Shown here: positions 25,529-35,129 of the stretch, piece after piece
Layout of the letters: each line of letters starts with the position of its first letter
Numbering within the stretch: position 1 is the first letter of the stretch
Assembly (NCBI RefSeq): GCF_011516945.1
Contig: NZ_WOTH01000021.1
Location: 1-50,098 of the forward strand
DNA length: 50,098 nucleotides
Direction: 5' to 3'
Source: Acetobacter estunensis
GTDB lineage: Bacteria > Pseudomonadota > Alphaproteobacteria > Acetobacterales > Acetobacteraceae
Notes under the pieces: generated by a model
Databases searched by the model: none
The model's input: only the letters and a program-made list of their open reading frames with translations
What the model was told of the DNA's origin: nothing
Position numbers and translations under genes: made by a program

Positions 25529-26980
25529 ATGACGCGCACCTCCTCTTCCTGCACGATCTGGATCGATGTGGACGACCTGTTCCACTATGCCACGAACAAC
25601 CCCAGACCAAGTGGCATCCAGCGACAGGTTTACGAAATCGTGCGTGTTGTGGAAGCCTGCGCCGCTCGCAGGGCACAGCCCCCTCATATCCGTTTCGCGC
25701 GTCGCGGGCGGAATGATCAGATGCTGGTCGAGGTGACATCTGCCGACATAGCCGCACTCTTCGCGCGCCTTGTCGGCAATTCCCCCGCACACCCGGTGCA
25801 AATCTCACAACCGCTTCGTCCGCTCCCCACACCGCCCCGAGCTTTCTCCCCCCGTCGCGTCGTGCTGGATTTTTTCGAGACGCTGCCGCCCGACCTTGGT
25901 CGCCCCCTGATCGCCGCCGGTGTGTCACAGATCCGGGTTCTGCGGCTTCTGCGCCGTCTTTTCCGTGCGCCTGCCTCACCACGGAAAGAGCCTGCCCCCG
26001 ATCTCGCGTCATTACCGAGCGAGCCTTCGGTCTCTCACGCAAAAGCGGATGGCGACGTCCTCCTTATTCCCGGTGCCGCATGGTCCGATCCCCTGTTCGG
26101 TGAGCGCCTGCGCATTACCCGCGAGTGTCATGGCCTGCGTCCCGTTCTGCTGATGTACGATCTGATCCCGCTGCGCCGCCCGGAGTGGTGCCATCCTTCG
26201 CTCGTTCGGGATTTCCGTCACTGGATCGAAACGACGCTGCCCCACTGCGCCGAACTTTTGGCCATCAGCCGCACGACTGCGCAGGACGTGGAGCGCTACG
26301 CCCACGACAACGCTCTCCCTCTAACCGCTCCCATCAAGATCATTCCCATCGGCACCGGCTTTACCGGCGAAGACGCCATCGCACAGGAGCCGGACCAACT
26401 CGGCCTGCCCGCACCCGGCAGCTACGTGCTGTTCGTCTCCACGCTCGAAGCCCGGAAAAATCATGCGCTTCTCGTGCGTGTCTGGCAGCGCCTCCTGAGG
26501 GAGTTGCCGCCGGAGCAGGTACCGACACTGATTTTTGCCGGACGTGAAGGCTGGCTGGTGAGCGATTTGATGCAGGAACTTGAAACGACAAACTGGCTGG
26601 ACGGCCGCGTGCGCCTCCTGCGCGACCCGAGCGATGCGGAACTGCGGCAACTCTACCGTGACTGCCTGTTCACCGTTTTTCCCTCCTTTTTTGAAGGGTG
26701 GGGCCTGCCTGTCACCGAAAGCCTGCGCATGGGCGTGCCCTGCATCGCCTCGCACGCCACAGCCATCCCCGAGGCAGGAGGCGCGTTCGCCCGCTATTTC
26801 GATCCTGACAGCGTGCCGGATGCCACGCGCGTCATCCGTGAAACGCTCCTCAACCGCGACGACCTCGCCCATTGGCGCGCTCATATCGCCCGCGACTTCC
26901 AGCCAGTGCCATGGGAAGCCACAGCCGATGCGCTGCTCGACGCCTGCCTTGCCGTCCATGCGAAAGGCGCAACGTCATGA
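25529..26980 (+). CDS. Family 4 (GT-B) glycosyltransferase, first of a tandem pair
   Basis: A 483-residue GT-B glycosyltransferase of the GT1/GT4 group. It starts with WIDVDDLFHYATNNPRPSGIQR, a variable N-terminal domain follows, then the nucleotide-sugar domain: GSYVLFVSTLEARKNHALL (about 297-315), FAGREGWLVSDL, and FPSFFEGWGLPVTESL with the EX7E-type glutamates. Proteins of this kind transfer sugars to growing polysaccharides; the sugar is unknown. No signal peptide or membrane helix is visible. The last four bases (ATGA) start the paralogous next gene, so the two are translationally coupled. The two proteins share their layout throughout, including a 32-base stretch of identical DNA. Confidence 0.88.
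   Translation: MTRTSSSCTIWIDVDDLFHYATNNPRPSGIQRQVYEIVRVVEACAARRAQPPHIRFARRGRNDQMLVEVTSADIAALFARLVGNSPAHPVQISQPLRPLPTPPRAFSPRRVVLDFFETLPPDLGRPLIAAGVSQIRVLRLLRRLFRAPASPRKEPAPDLASLPSEPSVSHAKADGDVLLIPGAAWSDPLFGERLRITRECHGLRPVLLMYDLIPLRRPEWCHPSLVRDFRHWIETTLPHCAELLAISRTTAQDVERYAHDNALPLTAPIKIIPIGTGFTGEDAIAQEPDQLGLPAPGSYVLFVSTLEARKNHALLVRVWQRLLRELPPEQVPTLIFAGREGWLVSDLMQELETTNWLDGRVRLLRDPSDAELRQLYRDCLFTVFPSFFEGWGLPVTESLRMGVPCIASHATAIPEAGGAFARYFDPDSVPDATRVIRETLLNRDDLAHWRAHIARDFQPVPWEATADALLDACLAVHAKGATS
26420..26451 (+). repeat. 32-bp direct repeat, copy 1, in the tandem GT4 genes
   Basis: These 32 bases are identical to 27805-27836. They encode SYVLFVSTLEA at the start of the donor domain. Exact DNA identity over a conserved protein segment suggests recent duplication or gene conversion between the two glycosyltransferase genes. 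Confidence 0.9.
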
Positions 26981-28347
26981 GCCGGAAACTCTGGATCGAC
27001 GCCACCGATCTGCGCGACTACCTTGACCGTCACAGCCGCCCCAGCGGCATCCAGCGCGTGGTGTTCGAACTCGGCACCGCCCTCGCCACGCTGGCGCCGG
27101 AACAAGTGCGGTTCGTTCATCGCACGGGCGGTCCGCGCCAGTATGAAACATTCGACTGGAACCGCCTCCGCGCCCGTTTCGCCACACTGACCAACACCAC
27201 GCCGCGTGGTCCGATCCGCACACCCGAAACGGATGGCATTTCCTCCTTCACGCCACCTGAAGGCCGCCTTGCGCTGCTGGGCGCATCCTTACGTACACAA
27301 GCCCGCGTCTTGCAGGATATTGGCCGTGTGGGGCACCGTGCCACCGAGCGCGGCCTTCAGGCCCTGCGGCAGCGGATGTCTCGCTCCGTCACACCCGACC
27401 GCACACGCAGTCCCGGACAAGCTCTTGACACCTTGCTGCGTCCCGGCGACGCCTTTTTCGTGCCCGGTTCACCTTGGGAACTGGATGACTATGCCGACAC
27501 GGTGCGCTGGCTGCGCGACGACCGACGGGTAGCCTTCGGTCTGCTCATCCACGACCTCGTCCCGCTTCTGTATCCGCAATGGTGCGATCGCGGCGTGATC
27601 CGCACCTTCACGCAATGGCACGCTACTGTGCTTCCACTGGCGGACCGTATCTTCACCACAAGCCGCGCCGTCGCAGACGACGTAACGGCCCATGCCGCAC
27701 GCATCGGCATCCCCCTGCCGCACCCCGTCACACGTATCGGCATGGGTGTGTCGAACTTCCCCACTCCTCTCACGCCACGCCCTGAACGCCTTCCGCCCGC
27801 CGGAAGCTACGTGCTGTTCGTCTCCACGCTCGAAGCAAGAAAAAACCATGCCCTTCTTCTGCGCGTGTGGCGAAAGCTTCTGGACAAGCGGGGGCCGGAC
27901 GCTGTGCCGACACTCGTTTTTGCCGGACGACGGGGATGGCGGGTCAATGACCTGATGCAGCAGTTGGAAAACGCCAACTGGCTGGATGGCCACATCGTGC
28001 ATGTGGCCGATCCGGGCGACGGCGAACTGGCAGCGCTTTATGATGGCTGTCTGTTCACGCTCTTCCCTTCACTGGCGGAAGGATGGGGGCTGCCCGTCAC
28101 CGAAAGCCTTACCTTCGGACAGCCCTGCCTTGCTTCCAGCACAACCGCCATGCCCGAAGCCGGTGGCATGTTCACGCGGCATTTCGATCCTGAAGACGCA
28201 CATGATGCGTTGCGACAGATCGAAGCCCTGCTCGACGCCCCCAAAGGACTTGCTCAGTGGCGCCGCCGCATCCGCGCGGAGTTCACCCCGCCATCATGGC
28301 GCGATTGCGCCGCACGGGTTCTTTCAGGGTTCGGTCTTTCGCCCTGA
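26977..28347 (+). CDS. Family 4 (GT-B) glycosyltransferase, second of a tandem pair
   Basis: A 456-residue paralogue of the preceding gene. It begins WIDATDLRDYLDRHSRPSGI, and the C-terminal half repeats the same core: GSYVLFVSTLEARKNHALL, FAGRRGWRVNDLMQQLE, FPSLAEGWGLPVTESLTF. The N-terminal acceptor-side domain differs more than the donor-side domain, as expected if the two add to different acceptors. The ATG at 26977 overlaps the upstream stop (ATGA); the longer frame to 26872 is a shadow of the first gene. It ends 16 bases from the convergent kinase gene. Confidence 0.88.
   Translation: MSRKLWIDATDLRDYLDRHSRPSGIQRVVFELGTALATLAPEQVRFVHRTGGPRQYETFDWNRLRARFATLTNTTPRGPIRTPETDGISSFTPPEGRLALLGASLRTQARVLQDIGRVGHRATERGLQALRQRMSRSVTPDRTRSPGQALDTLLRPGDAFFVPGSPWELDDYADTVRWLRDDRRVAFGLLIHDLVPLLYPQWCDRGVIRTFTQWHATVLPLADRIFTTSRAVADDVTAHAARIGIPLPHPVTRIGMGVSNFPTPLTPRPERLPPAGSYVLFVSTLEARKNHALLLRVWRKLLDKRGPDAVPTLVFAGRRGWRVNDLMQQLENANWLDGHIVHVADPGDGELAALYDGCLFTLFPSLAEGWGLPVTESLTFGQPCLASSTTAMPEAGGMFTRHFDPEDAHDALRQIEALLDAPKGLAQWRRRIRAEFTPPSWRDCAARVLSGFGLSP
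27805..27836 (+). repeat. 32-bp direct repeat, copy 2, in the tandem GT4 genes
   Basis: Identical to 26420-26451, 1385 bases away, about one gene length. Recombination between the copies would fuse the two glycosyltransferases into one chimeric gene. Confidence 0.9.
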
Positions 28348-28363
28348 ACCCTGAAAAGGTTTC

Positions 28364-29353
28364 TCAGAAACCCGCGTCTTTCCACGGATTCGCCAGTGGA
28401 CGTGCGCCGTAATGCGAGATCACTTCGGCTGCTGCGACCGAAGCCAACCGCCCGCATTCCTCAAGCGTGCGTTCGGACGTCAACCCGGCGAGGAAGCCTG
28501 CCGCATAGGCATCTCCGGCTCCTGTGGTGTCCACCACCTGTGTCGGGACCGGGGAAACAACGATCTTCTCGCCACCCCGGATAATGACGCTGCCCTTCTC
28601 CGAGCGTGTGAGGGCCGCGAACTTTGTGTCCTGCGCCACATGACGCGCGGCCGTGTCGAAACTCTCCGTCTGATAAAGCGCGCAGATTTCGTTTTCGTTG
28701 GCGAACAGGATGTCGATATGCCCGCGTACGAGATCGAGGAACGCCTCGCGATGACGTCCCACGCAGAACGGATCGGACAAAGACAGCGCCACCTGACGCC
28801 CTGCCTTATGCGCCAGCGTCGCGGCGCGACGGAACGCTTCCTGCGCATGCGGCGGATCGAAGAGATAACCTTCAAGGTAGACGATGGAAGAGGCTGCGAT
28901 GATATCGGGCAAGACATCTTCAGGTGTGAACTCGGTGCATGCGCCCAGATAGGTGTTCATCGTACGCTGCCCGTCGGGCGTCACCAGCACGAGACAACTC
29001 GCCGTGGAGAGATTTTTGTTCATGCGCCCGTCCAATGGAGCGGACGGGAACGTGATGCCGCATTCACGCAGATCATCGGCAAACGCCTCGCCGGCCGCAT
29101 CGCCCGCCACCTTGCCGAGATACGCCACGCGCGCACCGAGCTGCGCTGCCACGGCACAGGTATTGGCCGCCGAACCGCCGCCCGTCTGCTGCTGCACATG
29201 GATCAGTTCGCGCAGGCTTTTTTCACGGTCCGTATCGATCAGCGTCATGCTGCCCGGCACAAGTCCCTGCTCACTGAGGAACTCGGGCTCGACCTTTGCC
29301 AGCACATCCGTGATGGCATTTCCGATGCCGCAGAGGTCGTAGAGAATGCTCAT
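28364..29353 (-). CDS. PfkB-family carbohydrate/nucleoside kinase, adenosine kinase-like
   Basis: A 329-residue ribokinase-fold kinase. The N-terminal GIGNAITDVLAKV, the substrate loop QQTGGGSAANTCAVAAQLGA, YLGKVAGDAAG, and the anion-hole and catalytic-base segment DTTGAGDAYAAGFLAGL near residue 280 define the PfkB family. Alphaproteobacterial homologues of this type are usually annotated adenosine kinase, which would make AMP from adenosine, but sugar-kinase activity cannot be excluded. The ATG at 29353 has GGAAG six bases upstream; the frame is open to 29431, but the extra residues have no family match. It is divergent from the bactofilin gene. Confidence 0.85.
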   Translation of the reverse strand: MSILYDLCGIGNAITDVLAKVEPEFLSEQGLVPGSMTLIDTDREKSLRELIHVQQQTGGGSAANTCAVAAQLGARVAYLGKVAGDAAGEAFADDLRECGITFPSAPLDGRMNKNLSTASCLVLVTPDGQRTMNTYLGACTEFTPEDVLPDIIAASSIVYLEGYLFDPPHAQEAFRRAATLAHKAGRQVALSLSDPFCVGRHREAFLDLVRGHIDILFANENEICALYQTESFDTAARHVAQDTKFAALTRSEKGSVIIRGGEKIVVSPVPTQVVDTTGAGDAYAAGFLAGLTSERTLEECGRLASVAAAEVISHYGARPLANPWKDAGF

Positions 29354-29488
29354 ATGCGTCTTCCGATGATGAATGCTGCCTTCCTCTATCCGCTTGCAGC
29401 CCATCCCGTCCATGGCGCGGCAGAAGGACACTTAACGTCTTCATCGCAAAAACCTGCGGAAAACCGCCACAAAATTGCTCGCTGCCGC

Positions 29489-29516
29489 TTGTCGTGACAA
29501 TCCTTATGCGTATAAC
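29489..29516 (+). promoter_or_regulatory. Candidate sigma-70 promoter for bactofilin
   Basis: TTGTCG at 29489-29494, a 16-base spacer and TATAAC at 29511-29516. A start near 29523 would leave a leader of about 120 bases before the TTG start codon at 29643. A GAGTC (GANTC) CcrM site lies just downstream at 29530-29534. Predicted from sequence only. Confidence 0.35.
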
Positions 29517-29642
29517 CGTGTAACGAACAGAGTCGATGTCAGAGAGACGCAGTGAGGGTTCCAGAAGGATCTTCGCAATCGCTGTACGTCGATGGTCCGG
29601 CCACCTGTGTGGCCCTCAATTCCAGAGTGACGGGGTTCCTTC

Positions 29643-30353
29643 TTGCTGTTCAAGAGACACAAACCTGACACCTCCAGCACGGCCGCCAAGGGTCAGGCCA
29701 CCCCGTCTCCGAAGACGGACAGCGTCCGGCCCGCAACATCCGGCAAGCCGGAGGGCGCCTCCACCACGACGCCATCAAGTGGACACGGTTCCATCTTCCC
29801 TTCGGGGCGTCCGGCCGCAACGCCTGCCGGTCAGGCTGGCACCATCACACCATCAAAGGATTCCGCAAGCATGGGTCGCGCTCCCTTTCCTCCGACTCCC
29901 GGCACTCCCGCAACGGGGCCGACGCCCACAGCGGCTGCACCTCAGGGCGTCATGCCCGGCCAGCGTCCTTCGGCCGTACACGCTCCGCGTGACGACCGCC
30001 GCACACTGGTTGTGGGCCGTGGCATCAGCGTTCAGGGCTCCGTGCAGGACGCCGAGCGTCTGGTTGTCGAGGGCACGGTCGAGTCCAGCATGATCAATGC
30101 CAAGGAGCTTTCGGTGGCTCCGGGTGGTCTGTTCCGTGGCGGCGTCGAGGTTGAGGACGCGGAAATCGCAGGAACGGTCGACGGCACGCTCACGGTTCGT
30201 GGCAGCCTGACCGTTGCAGCCACAGGCCGTCTGCTCGGCAAGGCGACCTGCAAGCGCTTGCGTGTTGAAGACGGTGGCCAGATCACCGGTCAGCTGGAAA
30301 TGCTGTCGGAAGCCGCCAAGGACAGCACTTCGCCGTCCCCGAAAGCTGACTGA
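29643..30353 (+). CDS. Bactofilin cytoskeletal protein (TTG start)
   Basis: A 236-residue bactofilin. The first 115 residues are Pro/Thr/Ser/Gly rich and disordered. The bactofilin core (about 120-215) is a beta-helix with short repeating strands: LVVGRGISVQGSVQDAERLV, VEGTVESSMINAKELSV, AGTVDGTLTVRGSLTVAATG, CKRLRVEDGGQITGQLE. Bactofilins polymerise without nucleotide and organise cell-wall enzymes or cell shape, often at the membrane. The start must be the TTG at 29643: an in-frame TGA lies at 29628 and no ATG or GTG lies between; GGGG sits seven bases before. The peptide MLFKRHKP is a usual bactofilin start. It is followed by two hairpins, the second a strong terminator. Confidence 0.9.
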   Translation: MLFKRHKPDTSSTAAKGQATPSPKTDSVRPATSGKPEGASTTTPSSGHGSIFPSGRPAATPAGQAGTITPSKDSASMGRAPFPPTPGTPATGPTPTAAAPQGVMPGQRPSAVHAPRDDRRTLVVGRGISVQGSVQDAERLVVEGTVESSMINAKELSVAPGGLFRGGVEVEDAEIAGTVDGTLTVRGSLTVAATGRLLGKATCKRLRVEDGGQITGQLEMLSEAAKDSTSPSPKAD

Positions 30354-30368
30354 CGCCGATTTGCCTTC

Positions 30369-30396
30369 CGAATGCCGGAACAACGTCCGGCATTCG
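30369..30396 (+). repeat. 10-bp perfect hairpin between the bactofilin stop and its terminator
   Basis: CGAATGCCGG at 30369-30378 is the exact reverse complement of CCGGCATTCG at 30387-30396, with an eight-base loop. It is not followed by a T-run, so it is more likely a 3'-end stabiliser or processing site that precedes the true terminator at 30410. Confidence 0.6.
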
Positions 30397-30409
30397 AAGC
30401 GATCGTTAG

Positions 30410-30436
30410 AAAAACCCGCCTCAATGGCGGGTTTTT
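30410..30436 (+). terminator. Strong rho-independent terminator after bactofilin
   Basis: AAAAACCCGCC at 30410-30420 and GGCGGGTTTTT at 30426-30436 form a perfect 11-bp stem with a five-base loop. The A-run and T-run on either side make it able to act in both directions. Confidence 0.92.
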
Positions 30437-30457
30437 CTATGTCATTGCTCTTAGACC

Positions 30458-30488
30458 AAAAAGGCGCGAACCTACGGATCCGCGCCTT
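30458..30488 (-). terminator. Rho-independent terminator after gcrA
   Basis: On the minus strand AAGGCGCG and CGCGCCTT pair around a 12-base loop and run into TTTTT (the A-run at 30458-30462 on the plus strand). It lies about 35 bases beyond the gcrA stop. Confidence 0.8.
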
Positions 30489-30523
30489 GTGCCATCATTC
30501 CATAGTGTATGTGACGCAGCGAC

Positions 30524-31198
30524 CTAACTGTCGCGCCGATCCCGCAGCTTCACGTAAGCCAGCGCCGCGTGTTCCGCGCAATACGGCTTGCCGGGCAAAG
30601 GTGTCGCGCCACAAAAATGGAACTCTGGCGTGCCCGGATCACCGATCGGCCAGCAGCAGCTTGCCCCACGCCGACGCGGCTCCACACCGCTGGTCGTAGC
30701 CGTTGGACGAAAGGCAGGACGAGATGCCGCTTTCTTTTTAGGCGCATCACTCGCCGGCTTCTCTTCAAGAGCAACATCTTCGGCAACGACCGAAACAGCG
30801 GCTTTCTTCTCCGCTACAGGCGATGGCGCAACAGGCGTAACCACTGTCTGAGCCACCTCAGCCGCCACCGAGGACACAACGGGGGCTTTCTTTACCGCCT
30901 CCTCAACCGGAGCAGCCGTTTTTTCCTCTGGCGCAGACGCTACGGGAGCCACACTTTCACCATCAGCTGGCGCTTCCGTCTTTGTCGCACGACGTGAAGA
31001 TGCTTTTTTCTCACCGCTCTTCGCGGTCTTGGCATCCTGCCGACGGATTGGAGACGGGCGCGGCGGCAGGCCGAGCCTATGCGCCTTGCCCACCACCGCG
31101 TTCTTGGTGATTCCAAGCTGACGTCCGATTTCTGCCGTCGAAAGACCTTCCTGCCACAACGCCTTGAGGCGGCCTATCGTCTCGTCAGTCCATTCCAT
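30524..31198 (-). CDS. gcrA: GcrA cell-cycle regulator
   Basis: A 224-residue GcrA. The N-terminal DNA-binding domain MEWTDETIGRLKALWQEG and STAEIGRQLGITKNAVVGKA is diagnostic. A long Ala/Pro/Lys/Glu-rich linker (about 60-175) is disordered, and the C-terminal domain (RRGASCCWPIGDPG, FHFCGATPLPGKPYCAEH) is the part that contacts sigma-70. In Caulobacter GcrA works with the CcrM methylase at GANTC sites to activate cell-cycle genes. The ATG at 31198 has GGGAGA seven bases upstream; the frame to 31240 is a longer artefact. It is convergent with bactofilin, with separate terminators between. Confidence 0.94.
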   Translation of the reverse strand: MEWTDETIGRLKALWQEGLSTAEIGRQLGITKNAVVGKAHRLGLPPRPSPIRRQDAKTAKSGEKKASSRRATKTEAPADGESVAPVASAPEEKTAAPVEEAVKKAPVVSSVAAEVAQTVVTPVAPSPVAEKKAAVSVVAEDVALEEKPASDAPKKKAASRPAFRPTATTSGVEPRRRGASCCWPIGDPGTPEFHFCGATPLPGKPYCAEHAALAYVKLRDRRDS

Positions 31199-31303
31199 GA
31201 CACGGTCTCCCAACATCGGAACGGTCGAGCCACTCCGCAATTACGGCGAACACATAGGGGTTTAACCCCGCACACTCAAGAAAGCCTTCACGGAATCCGG
31301 AGA

Positions 31304-32503
31304 TCACGCCTCTTCCTGTCCATGGTTCAGGCAGAGCTGTCCTTTTTCCACTCCCAGCGAAAGCCGTCCCTCACACAACGCAAGCGCTTCCTTTCCAAAC
31401 ACTTCCGCCCGCCAGCCTGACAGAAGCGGCCCCGATGGATCGGGATCAAGCGCAAAGGCATCCAGATCATCACTGCTGGCGACAAGCTTGGGGGCGACAT
31501 CGTGCCGCTCGCACTGATGCACCAGCAACACCTTCAGAAGCGCCACCAGAGCCGCGGGAGGCTTCGGACTGTCCTGCCCCTTGGCGCGCGTGGGACGTGG
31601 CAGTTCAGACTCGGGCAGGGCTTCAGCCCTTGCGATGACCTCTCGGAGTGCTGCTCCCATTTTTCCTTCGGCAAACCCACGCGACACACCGCGCACACGG
31701 GTCAGAGCCTCGACCGTGTGCGGCACGGTCGCGGCGATCTCCAGAAGGCTTTCATCTTTCAACAGCCGCTGACGGGGAATATTCGCCGCCTGGGCTTCCT
31801 CCTCACGCCATGCCGCAATGGCACGAAGGATACCCAGCATGCGCCGATTGCCCGTGCGTGCGCGCAGCTTCTCCCACTGCTTCTGCGGGTCCACACGCAA
31901 CCGCGCCGGGTCCGCCATGGCGGCCTGCTCGGCCGCCACCCATTCCGTTCGACCTTCGCGTGCCAACTGCTTGACCAGCGCCTGATACACGAGCCGCAGC
32001 CACGTCACATCCGCTGCAGCATAAGCAAGCTGGGCTTCGGACAAAGGTCGCGCGGACCAGTCCGTGAAACGATGACTCTTGTCGATCGCCGCTCCCGTGA
32101 GGGCGCCGACAAGGTTGTCATACCCCACCTGATCGCCATAACCGGCCACCATGGCTGCCACTTGCGTGTCAAACACTGGCGAAGGCAGACGGTCGAAAAG
32201 ATGGAGAAAGATTTCCATGTCCTGTCGGGCCGCATGGAAGACCTTCACTACATCACGGTCGTCAAACAGTTCCGCAAGCGGTGTCAGGTCAAGGCCTGGG
32301 GCCAGCGCATCGATGAGCACGACCTCTTCACGCCCGGCCACCTGAACGAGGCACAGCTCCGGCCAGTACGTGCGTTCGCGCATGAACTCCGTGTCCACTG
32401 TCACAAACGGCTCGGACCGCAAGCGGGTCACGGTGGCGGACAGATCCTCGGATGTGGTCACAAGACGAGGAGCCGGAAAACTGTGCTTCGGAGTTCTTGC
32501 CAT
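31304..32503 (-). CDS. rnd: Ribonuclease D
   Basis: A 399-residue 3'-5' exoribonuclease that trims tRNA and other stable RNA precursors. The DEDD active site is visible: VTVDTEF (Asp37, Glu39), FHAARQDME (Asp95) and AYAAADVTWL (tyrosine and final aspartate). HRDC-type helical domains follow (NRRMLGILRAIAAWREEEAQ), and the family basic motif LPRPTRAKG lies further on. The frame stays open to 33010, but those extra residues run into the opposite strand of queF and have no match; ATG 32503 with GGAAG three bases before it gives the proper N-terminus. It is divergent from queF. Confidence 0.92.
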   Translation of the reverse strand: MARTPKHSFPAPRLVTTSEDLSATVTRLRSEPFVTVDTEFMRERTYWPELCLVQVAGREEVVLIDALAPGLDLTPLAELFDDRDVVKVFHAARQDMEIFLHLFDRLPSPVFDTQVAAMVAGYGDQVGYDNLVGALTGAAIDKSHRFTDWSARPLSEAQLAYAAADVTWLRLVYQALVKQLAREGRTEWVAAEQAAMADPARLRVDPQKQWEKLRARTGNRRMLGILRAIAAWREEEAQAANIPRQRLLKDESLLEIAATVPHTVEALTRVRGVSRGFAEGKMGAALREVIARAEALPESELPRPTRAKGQDSPKPPAALVALLKVLLVHQCERHDVAPKLVASSDDLDAFALDPDPSGPLLSGWRAEVFGKEALALCEGRLSLGVEKGQLCLNHGQEEA

Positions 32504-32608
32504 GAGCTTCCATACACAGACAGGCCGCGAAGCGGAAGAACCTGTCGGGTTGACCCACCTTTCCACCGGTGACACATCCCCGAAAACACGTCCTGATGGA
32601 GCCGCCAC

Positions 32609-33079
32609 ATGACAACGAAAGACAACGGGACCGAGGCACTTACACAACTCGGTCGCGCCACTCCCATGCCTGCCTCGCCTGAAGAAGCCCAGCTTGAACG
32701 GGTTCCCGCTCCGCATAAAGGCACACGCTACGTCGTGCGATTCACGGCGCCGGAGTTTACCTCCCTCTGCCCAGTGACGGGACAACCCGATTTTGCGCAT
32801 ATCGTGATCGACTACATCCCGCGCGACTGGATCGTGGAGAGCAAGTCCCTCAAACTCTATCTCACCAGCTTCCGCAACCATGGGGCTTTCCACGAGGATT
32901 GCTCCGTCACCATCGCCAAGACACTTGTGGATCTCCTCGACCCGGAGTGGCTGAGGATCGGAGCCTATTGGTATCCACGCGGCGGCATGCCCATCGATGT
33001 CTTCTGGCAAACAGGAGCCCCGCCAGAAGGCGTGTGGATTCCAGATCAGGATGTACCGGGTTATCGAGGGCGCGGCTGA
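32609..33079 (+). CDS. queF: NADPH-dependent 7-cyano-7-deazaguanine reductase
   Basis: Cytosolic T-fold enzyme that reduces preQ0 nitrile to preQ1 amine for queuosine in tRNA. At 156 residues it is the short YkvM type. The catalytic cysteine is in [14 protein letters not shown], the substrate-binding ESKSLKLYL motif follows, and HEDCSVTIA carries the conserved histidine-glutamate-aspartate region. The other que genes are not in the window. It ends in a strong terminator shared with the ATP synthase operon. Confidence 0.95.
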   Translation: MTTKDNGTEALTQLGRATPMPASPEEAQLERVPAPHKGTRYVVRFTAPEFTSLCPVTGQPDFAHIVIDYIPRDWIVESKSLKLYLTSFRNHGAFHEDCSVTIAKTLVDLLDPEWLRIGAYWYPRGGMPIDVFWQTGAPPEGVWIPDQDVPGYRGRG

Positions 33080-33088
33080 CGCTCAAAG

Positions 33089-33124
33089 AAAAACCCCGGA
33101 GCGGTACACCGCTTCGGGGTTTTA
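33089..33124. terminator. Bidirectional terminator between queF and the ATP operon
   Basis: AAAACCCCGGAGCGG at 33090-33104 pairs with CCGCTTCGGGGTTTT at 33109-33123 (15 bp with one G-T pair) around TACA. Runs of A and T on both flanks suit termination from both strands. Confidence 0.9.
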
Positions 33125-33149
33125 AACTCTACCGCTATAGAAAAGTGGA

Positions 33150-33563
33150 TCAGGGATGATTGCCGCTGCCCGCGTCGATCTCCGCCTGCACCGACTGGAT
33201 TTTGGCCATGAGTCCTTCCAGACGGGCAACATCGGTCTTGTCCGCCGCACCCCAAGCCTCGGTCAATTCCTCCAGACGCGCCGTCGCCTCATCAATGGAA
33301 ATTTCCGTAGCCGGCACAGCCTCATCCGCGAGAATGGTGCAGCGTGTTGGCGTCATATCCGCGAAACCACCACCCACGAAGTAGCGCTCTTTCGGCGTCT
33401 CGCCATCATACAGCGTGACAATGCCGCCACGCAGAAGGAGCATCATGGGCGCATGCTCGGGCATGGCGGCGATGTCGCCCTCCTCGCCCGGCATCACGAC
33501 CATATCCACGTCGCGGGACACCAGAACCTTTTCGGGGCTGATGATTTCGACCTTGATCGGCAT
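33150..33563 (-). CDS. atpC: F1 ATP synthase epsilon subunit
   Basis: Epsilon subunit (137 residues) of the F1 head, part of the central rotor stalk and an inhibitor of ATP hydrolysis. The N-terminal beta-sandwich is plain (MPIKVEIISPEKVLVS, VVMPGEEGDIAAMPEHAPM, GGFADMTPTRCTILAD), followed by the C-terminal helical hairpin. It is the last gene of the atpHAGDC operon and ends at a bidirectional terminator. F0 genes are not here, as usual for this group. Confidence 0.94.
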   Translation of the reverse strand: MPIKVEIISPEKVLVSRDVDMVVMPGEEGDIAAMPEHAPMMLLLRGGIVTLYDGETPKERYFVGGGFADMTPTRCTILADEAVPATEISIDEATARLEELTEAWGAADKTDVARLEGLMAKIQSVQAEIDAGSGNHP

Positions 33564-33593
33564 TCTGAACGGTCCCTTCCGACGTGCGCGGTC

Positions 33594-35129
<1,536 letters not shown>

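Noticed and set aside
22356..28347. The gmhA-glycosyltransferase block as a complete capsule or exopolysaccharide locus
   Set aside because: There are no flippase, polymerase, chain-length or export genes, so only sugar-building parts are present.
31304..33010. 568-residue version of RNase D
   Set aside because: The extra N-terminal part is antisense to queF and has no homology; the ATG at 32503 gives the correct start.
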